NCBI GenBank assembly: GCA_021847835.1
Contig: JAJZPR010000002.1
Location: forward strand, 1-64,000
Direction of reading: 5' to 3'
Length of the DNA stretch: 64,000 nucleotides
DNA from: Pseudomonadota bacterium
GTDB taxonomy: Bacteria; Pseudomonadota; Gammaproteobacteria; Burkholderiales; Thiobacillaceae
Positions 8,919-16,976 of the stretch are shown in pieces. A program made the translations under genes and the position numbers. How positions within the stretch are numbered: position 1 is the stretch's first letter; each line of letters opens with the position of its first letter. The notes below the pieces were generated by a model that was given only the letters and a program-made list of their open reading frames with translations, did no database searches and was not told the DNA's origin.

Positions 8919-9031
8919 GCAGGGAGCAGTGCCTGCCGCCGCAGGCGGGAGGTGCGACCGTCCGCGAGTGCCATCAGGAGCCGACACCAAGGCACTTGAC
9001 GAATAGAGAACGTATCGGAGACGACGCATGA
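8915..9031 (+). CDS. Putative 38-aa small ORF coupled on both sides
   Basis: MSREQCLPPQAGGATVRECHQEPTPRHLTNRERIGDDA*; ATGA overlaps at 8915-8918 (with nifZ) and 9028-9031 (with nifZ2). Confidence 0.4.
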   Translation: MSREQCLPPQAGGATVRECHQEPTPRHLTNRERIGDDA

Positions 9032-9267
9032 TCGAACCGAGAGAACCGAAATACCAGTGGGGCCAGCGCATTCTGGCGACGGCCGATCTGTTCAACGATG
9101 GCACCTACCCGGATCGCGACCCCGAAGCCTTGCTGGTTGCGACCGGCACGCCAGGAGAAATCGTCAATGTCGGCTATCACGAGGAACTTAACCTGCCTGT
9201 CTACCTGGTGGAATTCCAGGTGGGCGCAGTGGTGGGCTGTCTCGAAGAAGAAATTACCCCGGCATGA
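9028..9267 (+). CDS. nifZ: Second NifZ family protein (tandem paralog)
   Basis: YQWGQRILATADLFNDGTYPDRDPEALLVATGTPGEIVNVGYHEELNLPVYLVEF. Confidence 0.85.
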   Translation: MIEPREPKYQWGQRILATADLFNDGTYPDRDPEALLVATGTPGEIVNVGYHEELNLPVYLVEFQVGAVVGCLEEEITPA

Positions 9268-9286
9268 GGGGCGCGGTGTGGGCCTC

Positions 9287-9604
9287 ATGCATCCCAACGA
9301 TGTGGACCGCAAGCGCATCGAGAAAGCGCTGTCGTCACGGGCACGCTACCGCTACGTGAATCCGGAAGTACGTGCGATCGAGGGCGGCTACCGGATACAG
9401 AGCCCCTGCTGCTCGCGCAACATCGACAAGAAAGGCGGCGTGATCGATATCGCCCGCCTGGAATATGTAAATGAGTTTCACCGTTGGCGCCTGTATCGCA
9501 AGGACCACGCGCTGCACGAGTGGCAGCTTTATGGAGAGTTCAGCGCCCTGGGCGCGCTGTTGCAACTTTTGAATCGGGACCCGGACCGGATTTTCTGGCA
9601 ATGA
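9287..9604 (+). CDS. nif-associated conserved hypothetical protein (possibly DUF3024-like)
   Basis: MHPNDVDRKRIEKALSSRARYRYVNPEVRAIEGGYRIQSPCCSRNIDKKGGVIDIARLEY. Confidence 0.65.
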   Translation: MHPNDVDRKRIEKALSSRARYRYVNPEVRAIEGGYRIQSPCCSRNIDKKGGVIDIARLEYVNEFHRWRLYRKDHALHEWQLYGEFSALGALLQLLNRDPDRIFWQ

Positions 9605-10770
9605 GGGAAATGGATAACACCATTTATCTGGACAACAACGCTACCACCATGCTCGCGCCCGAGTGCGTGGAGCCGGTGTTCGATTGCCTGTGCAGGCACT
9701 ACGGCAACCCGTCCAGTAAACACGGCGCCGGCGCGGCTGCCAAGGGGCGGCTGGAGCAGGCGCGCGCCTCGGTGGCGCGCATGCTGAATGCGGCGCCGGC
9801 CGAGATCGTGTTTACCTCCGGCGGCACCGAGTCCAACCACCTCGCCATCGCAGGCGCCTTGGCGGCCAGTCCGGGCAAGTCGCACATCGTTGTCAGCGCG
9901 ATCGAGCATCCTTCCACGCTGCGCCTGCTGTCGCATCTTGAGGCCGAGGGCGTGCGCGTCACGCGGCTGCCGGTGGGCAAGGAAGGGGAGCTGGATCTGG
10001 CCGCCTTGGAAAGCGCCGTCACCCCGGACACCGCGCTGGTGTCGCTGATGTGGGCCAACAACGAGACTGGCGTGCTGTTTCCCATCACAGAAGCCGCGCG
10101 CATCGCTAAATCCAAAGGCGCGCTGTTCCACAGCGACGCCGTGCAGGCGGCCGGCAAGGCCGTCATCGATCTGGCCCGGCTGCCGGCCGACCTGCTGTCG
10201 ATCTCCGGGCACAAGTTCCATGCGCCCAAGGGCGTGGGCGTGCTGTTCGTGCGCAAGGGGCTGAAGCTGCCACCTATGCTGTTCGGCCACCAGGAACGCA
10301 ACCGCCGCGGCGGCACCGAGAACGTGCCTGGCATCATCGGCATGGGCGTGGCCTGCGAGCTGGCGGCCAGCGAACTGGATGCCAAGGCCGCAGCCATGGC
10401 CGCGCTGCGCGACCGCTTCGAATCCGCCGTGCTCGCGCGCTTTCCCTTTGCGGTCATCAACGGCGGCACGATGCCGCGCGTGGCCAACACCAGCAGCGTG
10501 CGCTTCGGCGAACTGGAGGCCGAGGCCATCATCGACAAGCTCGATCGTGCCGGCATCCATGTTTCCTCCGGCGCGGCCTGCACCGCGGGCGGCAGTGCGC
10601 CTTCACATGTCCTTGCTGCCATGGGGCTGAGCGAGGCGCAGGCGCGCGCCACTATCCGCTTTTCCCTGAGCCGCCACACGACAGAAAGCGAAATCGAGCG
10701 CGTGATCGACGTGCTGGCTTCAGTTCTCAAACACATGACCGCCACCCCCGTGATCGACATGGCGGCGTGA
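9601..10770 (+). CDS. nifS: NifS cysteine desulfurase (start 9601 or 9610)
   Basis: MDNTIYLDNNATTMLAPE...SISGHKFHAPKGVGVLFVRKG PLP-Lys motif. Confidence 0.95.
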   Translation: MREMDNTIYLDNNATTMLAPECVEPVFDCLCRHYGNPSSKHGAGAAAKGRLEQARASVARMLNAAPAEIVFTSGGTESNHLAIAGALAASPGKSHIVVSAIEHPSTLRLLSHLEAEGVRVTRLPVGKEGELDLAALESAVTPDTALVSLMWANNETGVLFPITEAARIAKSKGALFHSDAVQAAGKAVIDLARLPADLLSISGHKFHAPKGVGVLFVRKGLKLPPMLFGHQERNRRGGTENVPGIIGMGVACELAASELDAKAAAMAALRDRFESAVLARFPFAVINGGTMPRVANTSSVRFGELEAEAIIDKLDRAGIHVSSGAACTAGGSAPSHVLAAMGLSEAQARATIRFSLSRHTTESEIERVIDVLASVLKHMTATPVIDMAA

Positions 10771-10795
10771 ACCGCTTTTCAACCAAGGAAACAGC

Positions 10796-11005
10796 ATGAA
10801 AGTAATGATCAGAAAAGACGCCCAGGGAGCCCTCTCCGCCTATGTGGCAAAAAAAGACCTGGAGGAGCCCATCGTGTCCATGGAACAGGAAGGCATGTGG
10901 GGCGGCGTGGTGACGCTGGGCAACGGCTGGCGCCTGGAACTGCCGGAGATGGCGCCGGAAACGACCCTGCCCATCACCGTGGAAGCCCGCCGCCTGGGAG
11001 AGTAA
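10796..11005 (+). CDS. nifT: NifT/FixU family protein
   Basis: MKVMIRKDAQGALSAYVAKKDLEEPIVSMEQEGMWGGVVTLGNGWRLELP. Confidence 0.9.
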   Translation: MKVMIRKDAQGALSAYVAKKDLEEPIVSMEQEGMWGGVVTLGNGWRLELPEMAPETTLPITVEARRLGE

Positions 11006-11007
11006 GT

Positions 11008-11262
11008 ATGATCAGCCAGGACGACCTTGCCCGCATCGACGGCCTGCTGGCAGCGCCGCCTGAAGGCAATCCGCTGGCGGATTTCCGCAAGCGTTTCCCG
11101 GGGCTGTCGCTCACTCGCTGCGACGCCCAGGACATGAGCGGCGAGGCGGCGTACCGCGAGTACGCGAAGTTCAAGCTCTACCTGGTGGACGGGCGTGATC
11201 ACTGCTGGCGCATCACCGATGATCCGGCGGCTGCGACGGGGATTGTTGTGGCGGCGAGGTGA
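11008..11262 (+). CDS. nif-cluster conserved hypothetical protein
   Basis: MISQDDLARIDGLLAAPPEGNPLADFRKRFPGLSLTRCDAQDMSGE. Confidence 0.7.
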   Translation: MISQDDLARIDGLLAAPPEGNPLADFRKRFPGLSLTRCDAQDMSGEAAYREYAKFKLYLVDGRDHCWRITDDPAAATGIVVAAR

Positions 11263-11267
11263 GAAAT

Positions 11268-11352
11268 AGTTGTCAGTTATTAGTTGTCAGTAGTCAGTGA
11301 TAACTAAAAACCGATGACTGATAACTGATATCTGACGACTGAGAACTGAATC
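11268..11352. repeat. Inverted repeat built of 7-bp period TCAGTNN units
   Basis: TCAGTTA TTAGTTG TCAGTAG TCAGTGA ... and inverted ACTGA units running directly up to the 11353 ATG. Confidence 0.7.
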
Positions 11353-12504
11353 ATGACCGAAGGCTGGATACCACTCTCCGATCCCGACATCAGCCTGCTG
11401 GAATTGGAGGCAGTGACTGACATGCTGAAATCGCCGCGCCTGAGCCAGGGGCCGGCGGTGGCGGCCTTCGAGTCCGCCTTTGCCGCCTATACGGACCGCA
11501 AGCACGGCGTGGCGGCGGCGAGCGGCACCCTGGGTCTGCTGCTGGCCTTGAAAGCCATGGGCATCGGTCCCGGTGACGAAGTCATCGCCTCACCCTACAG
11601 CTGGCACCAGATCGCGCACGCCATCGCCCTGGTGGGCGCGAAGCCGGTGTTCGCCGACATCGACTACTGGTCCGGCACCCTGGCGCCAGATAAGGTCGAA
11701 GCAGTAATCGCGCCGAGCACCCGCGCCATCCTCGCCGGCAACACCAACGGCCATCCCGCGCCGTGGGCGGCACTGCGCGACCTCGCCACGCGCCACGGTC
11801 TCAAGCTCATCGAGGATTCCACCGAGGCCATCGGCTCCACTTACCAGGGCCGCAAGGTAGGCGGCTTCGGCGATGTGGCCATTTTCGACTTCTCCCAGCC
11901 CGGCGCGCTGACCTGCGGCGAGGGCGGCATGCTGGTGACCGACGACGCCGAACTCGCCAGCAAGCTGCGCTACCTGCGAAGCCGCAAGCTGGATGAGCGC
12001 TTTTCCATCGTCATCGGCGGAATGTTGCCCTACCAGGCCGGCATGAACGAAATCACTGCGGCGCTGGGCCTCACCCAGCTGGCGCGTATCGAGCAGATAC
12101 TCGAACGGCGCAAGGTGACCGAGGAAATCTACTACGACTACGTGAAGTCCTTCGAGGGCATCAAGGACCCCTACATCGGGCCGGACGTGACCGAAGTGCA
12201 CTGGTTCCTGTACCTGGTGCACCTGGGCACGCGCTTCACCAAGAGCAGCCGAGATGCCATCGTCAACGACCTGGCCGCCGAGAAGGTCGAGGCCGCGGCC
12301 TATTGCCAGCCGCAGCACCTGCAGGCGTTCTACAGCAATCTGGGCTACCGCAAGGGCGACTTCAAGATCACCGAGAAAGTGGCCGACCGCATCATCGCTC
12401 TGCCTTTCCACGCACACCTGAGCGAGAATCAGATCGGCTTCATCGTGAAAACCGCCAAGGACGCGTCGATCAACATCGGCGCGGGTTCGGCAATTTATTT
12501 ATGA
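11353..12504 (+). CDS. DegT/DnrJ/EryC1/StrS-fold protein, nif-linked, lacking the PLP Schiff-base lysine
   Basis: PLSDPDISLLELEAVTDMLKS...AAASGTLGLLLALKAMGIGPGDEVIASPYSW...; AIFDFSQPGALTCGEGG where family members have FSF-x3-K. Confidence 0.85.
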   Translation: MTEGWIPLSDPDISLLELEAVTDMLKSPRLSQGPAVAAFESAFAAYTDRKHGVAAASGTLGLLLALKAMGIGPGDEVIASPYSWHQIAHAIALVGAKPVFADIDYWSGTLAPDKVEAVIAPSTRAILAGNTNGHPAPWAALRDLATRHGLKLIEDSTEAIGSTYQGRKVGGFGDVAIFDFSQPGALTCGEGGMLVTDDAELASKLRYLRSRKLDERFSIVIGGMLPYQAGMNEITAALGLTQLARIEQILERRKVTEEIYYDYVKSFEGIKDPYIGPDVTEVHWFLYLVHLGTRFTKSSRDAIVNDLAAEKVEAAAYCQPQHLQAFYSNLGYRKGDFKITEKVADRIIALPFHAHLSENQIGFIVKTAKDASINIGAGSAIYL

Positions 12505-12542
12505 CTTATTTTCGTTTAACCAAACACACAAGGAGCAGTGAA

Positions 12543-12848
12543 ATGCCGGTACTGACCATCATGCCTTCGGGCAAAACCCTGCAATACAACGAAGGAATGA
12601 GTATCCTTGAGGTCCTGCTCGCCGCCGGTGAATCCATCGGAACCAAATGCGGTGGCAAGGCCGAATGCGGCTCCTGCCACATCTTCGTCCATGACGGGCG
12701 CAAGAGCCTGTCCAAGGTGCAGCGCAGTGAGAACGAAAAGCTCGACACCATCGTCGGCGTAGGTGCGAAGTCGCGCCTGGCATGCCAGGCAAAGCTTGGT
12801 GGCGAGGATGTCACCATAGAACTGCTGGGTTTTTCATCCGGCTTCTGA
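12543..12848 (+). CDS. 2Fe-2S ferredoxin, nif-associated
   Basis: GTKCGGKAECGSCHIFVHDGRKSLSKV...SRLACQAKL. Confidence 0.85.
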   Translation: MPVLTIMPSGKTLQYNEGMSILEVLLAAGESIGTKCGGKAECGSCHIFVHDGRKSLSKVQRSENEKLDTIVGVGAKSRLACQAKLGGEDVTIELLGFSSGF

Positions 12849-12869
12849 ACTCACTGAAGGAGAAACGTC

Positions 12870-13079
12870 ATGGATAAAGATCAAGTCATGATTCACGTAC
12901 GCTTTGCGCCCAACGGTACGGTAACTGAAATCGGCGAGCGCCCCACTGCGCTGAGCGCGCAGGAGTGGTTCAACCTGCTTACCCGTTCCACCACCGACTG
13001 CTATGAGACCTTGTCCGGTGGACGCGCGCTGTTCCGCCTGCCGCGCGCTCAGGTGAACCAGTTGAAATCGGCAGCTTGA
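12870..13079 (+). CDS. Conserved hypothetical nif-cluster protein (69 aa)
   Basis: MDKDQVMIHVRFAPNGTVTEIGERPTALSAQEWFNLLTRSTTDCYETLSGGRALFRLP. Confidence 0.7.
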   Translation: MDKDQVMIHVRFAPNGTVTEIGERPTALSAQEWFNLLTRSTTDCYETLSGGRALFRLPRAQVNQLKSAA

Positions 13080-13091
13080 GGAGAAGCGATC

Positions 13092-13958
13092 ATGGATACC
13101 GACGCTCTGTTGAACGAGATCACCACATATCTGGAAGAGGGCGGCATCGTTCCCTACCTGGGGCCGGGGGTGCTCGATCTGGTTCCGGGCGGCAGCCCGG
13201 TGCCAAAATCTCCAGAGGAACTGGTGCAGCGTCTGGTAGCGAAGTCGAGCGTGCCGTTCAAAATTCGCGGCAATCTTACCGCCGCCGCGCAGTACGTCGA
13301 GAACTTCAAGCACCGCAAGACACTGGTCGGCATCATGTCAGAGGCATTCGCACCCAGCGTGCCACCGACTGCGCTGCATCAGTATCTCGCAGGCATCGTG
13401 CGCAAGCCGCTGCTGATCGTCGATGCCTGGTACGACAACGCCATGGAAACCGCCCTGCAATCGCGCAACCTGTGGGGGCAGGTGCAGGGCGTGAGCCAGT
13501 CCGAACATTTCGGCACCTGGGCGCATTACTTCCGGCCCAATGGCATGCAGGCCGACCCATTCGAGGCCGACACCTGGGATACGCTTCTGTACAAGCCGAT
13601 GGGCTCGATTTCCCCAGCAAAGAATTTCCTGGTTTCAGATACCGACTTCGTGGAAGTGCTGACCGAGATCGATATCCAGACTCCGATTCCGGAGATTGTG
13701 CAACAGCTGCGCACTGGCCAGCATTTCCTGTTCTTTGGCTGCCGCTTCCGAAACCAACTGGAGCGCACCTTTGCACGCCAGGTCATGAAGCGCTCCTCCG
13801 ACAAGCACTGGGCCGTGCTGCCGGGCGAGCTCACCAAAAACGAAGCGCGCTTCCTGCAGGAGCAGAACATCACGCGCATCGACATGTCGCTGGAAGAATT
13901 TATCCAGCGACTGGCAGGTGAAGCAGAGAAGCCGGAAAGGCTGGTCGTTGCAGTCTGA
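13092..13958 (+). CDS. SIR2-like family protein in nif operon (predicted degenerate active site)
   Basis: GGIVPYLGPGVLDL ... LLIVDAWYDNAMETAL ... HYFRPNG ... HFLFFGCRFRNQLERTFARQ order resembles SIR2-like GAGVS/TTNYD/KLHG/FxGxSxxD. Confidence 0.6.
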   Translation: MDTDALLNEITTYLEEGGIVPYLGPGVLDLVPGGSPVPKSPEELVQRLVAKSSVPFKIRGNLTAAAQYVENFKHRKTLVGIMSEAFAPSVPPTALHQYLAGIVRKPLLIVDAWYDNAMETALQSRNLWGQVQGVSQSEHFGTWAHYFRPNGMQADPFEADTWDTLLYKPMGSISPAKNFLVSDTDFVEVLTEIDIQTPIPEIVQQLRTGQHFLFFGCRFRNQLERTFARQVMKRSSDKHWAVLPGELTKNEARFLQEQNITRIDMSLEEFIQRLAGEAEKPERLVVAV

Positions 13959-13969
13959 CCAAGCCCTGT

Positions 13970-14463
13970 CATTGCGATCGGCCCTGCCAACTTCGACGAC
14001 ATTCCCGAATTGTAGATGCTTTTGGGCGAACCCTTCGCCCTGGAACACGATTTCACGCCAAATGCGGAAAAGCAGGCGCGCGCCCTGCGACTGATTATGG
14101 ATGACCCCAATTGTGGGAGGATATTCGTAGTGCGCAAAAACGGTGAAGCCATCGCCATGGCACGTCCTGGTGACAGTCGGCACCGCCGAGGGTGGGTTTG
14201 TAGGATTTCTAGAAGATGCCATCGTTGCCGAGCCGTATCGAAGATGCGGCTTCGGCCGTCAGTTGCTGGGCCACGTGTTGCAGTGGTGCCAGCAGCAGGG
14301 CCTGCTGCGCGTAACACTCTTGGCCGACCGCGACAACCACTCTGCACTCGCCTTTTACAAGCGTTCAGGCTTTAGTCGAGCAGATATGGCTGTGTTGCGG
14401 TGCTGGCTGGGGTGCAAAATCTTGCGTTTAAGACAAAAAACATCCCAAGAAAGAACTGCATGA
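13970..14463 (+). pseudogene. GNAT N-acetyltransferase pseudogene (in-frame stop plus frameshift)
   Basis: IAIGPANFDDIPEL*MLLGEPFALEHDFTPNAEKQAR... then a frame change to VTVGTAEGGFVGFLEDAIVAEPYRRCGFGRQLLGHVLQW...DNHSALAFYKRSGF. Confidence 0.75.
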
Positions 14464-14560
14464 CAAGAACATCGATGGCTATGCGGGATTGAAGGTTCGG
14501 TCGAGTTCTTGCCCATTAAAATCCCGACACGTTAGGGACATCTGAGGGACACGGACAAAT

Positions 14561-14596
14561 AAAAACGGCTTACCTCTCGGTAAGCCGTTCTTTTTA
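14561..14596. terminator. Rho-independent terminator
   Basis: aaaaacggcttaccTCTCggtaagccgttctttttatt. Confidence 0.8.
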
Positions 14597-14597
14597 T

Positions 14598-14673
14598 TGG
14601 CGTCCCCACGGGGATTCGAACCCCGGTTTGCGCCGTGAAAGGGCGATGTCCTAGGCCTCTAGACGATGGGGAC
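14598..14673 (-). tRNA. tRNA-Glu(TTC)
   Basis: GTCCCCATCGTCTAGAGGCCTAGGACATCGCCCTTTCACGGCG...GGGGACGCCA. Confidence 0.95.
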
Positions 14674-14681
14674 AGTAATCG

Positions 14682-14861
14682 TCATTTTTTGCTGAGTTGC
14701 GTGAGGGTCACGCCAAGCAGCAGTAATACAAAACCAAATGGAACCAGGGTAAACCACTCTTCTCCGGTTCCGCGACTGATGGCCAGCGTGAAGCCGACTA
14801 CCAGTCCTGCAACGCTGAAAGCCAAGCCCAGCAGAACACTGATGACGCCGAGTTTATGCAT
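14682..14861 (-). CDS. Small two-TM hypothetical membrane protein (59 aa)
   Basis: MHKLGVISVLLGLAFSVAGLVVGFTLAISRGTGEEWFTLVPFGFVLLLLGVTLTQLSKK. Confidence 0.6.
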   Translation of the reverse strand: MHKLGVISVLLGLAFSVAGLVVGFTLAISRGTGEEWFTLVPFGFVLLLLGVTLTQLSKK

Positions 14862-14876
14862 TGCAGCCTTTATTCG

Positions 14877-14952
<76 letters not shown>

Positions 14953-15040
14953 AACGAAGTCGCGCATTATAGGGGTGGGCTGGATTCTTGTAAAGCATTG
15001 CGTGCATCAAAGTAACTGAGATTGCTGTCTCACTCTAGCA

Positions 15041-15082
15041 CTCACCCTCACCCTAGCCCTCTCCCGTCAAGGGAGAGGGGGT
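15041..15082. repeat. CCCTCACCC...CCCTCTCCC / GGGAGAGGG palindromic dispersed repeat
   Basis: ctcaccctcaccctagccctctcccgtcaagggagagggggtt. Confidence 0.6.
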
Positions 15083-15096
15083 TACACCAGGGTTGA

Positions 15097-16482
15097 TCAT
15101 TCGTCGGGGAACAGTTTGCCGGGGTTGAGGATGCTGGCGGGGTCGAACTGTTTTTTCACGGCGCGCATCAGGGCCAGGGTGTCGGGGTCGATTTCCATGC
15201 CGACGTAGGCGCGCTTTTCGGTGCCGATGCCGTGTTCGCCCGACAGGGTGCCGCCGTAGCTCAGCACGGTGCTGAAGAGTTCGTTCAGACAGGTGCGCGC
15301 CTGCGCCATTTCCTCGGCGTTGTCGGGGTGCACCATCAGGTTGACGTGCAGGTTGCCGTTGCCGGCGTGGCCGAAGCTGACGATGGGGAAGGGGTAGCGG
15401 TGGCCCAGGTTGTCGAGGAAGTCGATGAAGTCGGCGAGTTTCGACACCGGCACCACCACGTCTTCGTTGATCTTGAGCGGGGCGTATTGCTTGACGGCGA
15501 AGGACAGCGACTTTCTGGCCGCCCATAAAGCCTGGGCCTCTTCGCGCGTGACGCCTTCGCGCACTTCCAGCAGGCCCTCGCCCTTCAGGGCTTCTTTCAG
15601 CGCGGCGATCTGGTGCGGCACGTCGCGCACGGGGCCGTCGGCTTCCACCATCAGCAGGGCCTCGGTGCCGAAGGGCAGGTCGTCGGCAGCACCGGTGGGC
15701 CTGATGGCCTCGATGGAACGGCGGTCCATGATTTCCAGCGCGCAGGGCAGCACGGCCTGGCTCATCACGCGCTCCACGGCTTCGCAGGCGGCGCGGTTGC
15801 TGTTGAAGCACAGGCGCAGCGTGGCCACGGTTTCGGGCGCAGGCAGCAGCTTGAGCGTGGCTTCGGTGACGAGCGCGAGCGTGCCTTCCGAACCGACCAG
15901 CAAACGGGTGAAGTCGTAGCCGGTCACACCTTTGGATGTGCGGCAGCCGGTGACGACGGTCCTGCCGTCGCCGGTGACGGCCTTGAGGCCCAGCACGAAA
16001 TCGCGCGTGACGCCGTACTTGATGGCGCGGGGGCCGGCGGCGTTCATGGCGAGGTTGCCGCCGATGCGGGAATAGGCGCCGCTGCCGGGGTCGGGGGCGT
16101 AAAAAAGCCCCCTGGTTCTGGCGAGCTGGTCGATGTCCGCGGTGACCACGCCGGGCTGTACGACCATGAGCCTGTTGGCGGGGTCGAATTCGAGCACGCG
16201 GTTCATGCACTCGAAGCTGACGACCAGGCCATTCTTTACCGGCAGCGCGCCGCCCACGTTGCCGGATCCGGCGCCACGCGGCACCACCGGCAGCTTGTGG
16301 GCGAAAGCGATTTTCATCAGCGCCACGACGTGCTCGTGGCCGGCGGGGAAGAGCACCGCGGCGGGGGTGACCTGCTTGGGGGTTTCGTCGCTGCTGTAGA
16401 GCGCCAGTGTCTCGGGATCGGCGAATACGCGATCCGGCCCCAACGCGTCGGTCAGTGCCCGGATGATGTCAGGGGGCAGCAT
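15097..16482 (-). CDS. FAD-binding oxidase, glycolate oxidase subunit GlcD-like
   Basis: VVPRGAGSGNVGGALPVKNGLVVSF..., C-terminal FGHAGNGNLHVNLM, SGEHGIGTEKR. Confidence 0.9.
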   Translation of the reverse strand: MLPPDIIRALTDALGPDRVFADPETLALYSSDETPKQVTPAAVLFPAGHEHVVALMKIAFAHKLPVVPRGAGSGNVGGALPVKNGLVVSFECMNRVLEFDPANRLMVVQPGVVTADIDQLARTRGLFYAPDPGSGAYSRIGGNLAMNAAGPRAIKYGVTRDFVLGLKAVTGDGRTVVTGCRTSKGVTGYDFTRLLVGSEGTLALVTEATLKLLPAPETVATLRLCFNSNRAACEAVERVMSQAVLPCALEIMDRRSIEAIRPTGAADDLPFGTEALLMVEADGPVRDVPHQIAALKEALKGEGLLEVREGVTREEAQALWAARKSLSFAVKQYAPLKINEDVVVPVSKLADFIDFLDNLGHRYPFPIVSFGHAGNGNLHVNLMVHPDNAEEMAQARTCLNELFSTVLSYGGTLSGEHGIGTEKRAYVGMEIDPDTLALMRAVKKQFDPASILNPGKLFPDE

Positions 16483-16484
16483 GT

Positions 16485-16916
16485 TTAACTCTTGGATTCT
16501 TCCGGCAGCGCGGCGATGAGTTGCGCCACGGTCTCGGCATCGAAATCCATGCCGACGTCCCAGCCCGGATTGAGCGAAATGGGGAAGCCGCCGCCGATGC
16601 GGCGCAGCACCCAGGGAAATTCCGCCAGCAGCCCGCCCGTGAAGTCGGGGAACATCTCGGCGAAGGGCTTGGCGCGCTCGGGGCTGGTGAACAGCACCAG
16701 GATCTGCGTGCCTTCGTCGTCCTCGATCACCAGCGGCTGCGCCTTGGTGGAGGCCTGGAACCCGGCGATGGCGTGCTTTTCGTCCTTGACCGGCATGAAC
16801 ACCTGGTCGCCGGCCAGGAGGCGGGCGACGAAATCCTCCGCCGCGACGGTGCCGAGGGTGACGTCGGCCAGCAGTTTTTCCAGGTCGTTGTGGGGGACGA
16901 AAGCGTTGGGGTCCAT
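16485..16916 (-). CDS. SseB-like domain protein
   Basis: MDPNAFVPHNDLEKLLADVTLGTVAAEDFVARLLAGDQVFMPV...GTQILVLFTSPERAKPFAE. Confidence 0.65.
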   Translation of the reverse strand: MDPNAFVPHNDLEKLLADVTLGTVAAEDFVARLLAGDQVFMPVKDEKHAIAGFQASTKAQPLVIEDDEGTQILVLFTSPERAKPFAEMFPDFTGGLLAEFPWVLRRIGGGFPISLNPGWDVGMDFDAETVAQLIAALPEESKS

Positions 16917-16976
16917 GGCGGAGTGATGTAGGCCTGCAAACGTGCTTGAATAGAGCAGGGATTTTAACCCAAGGGG

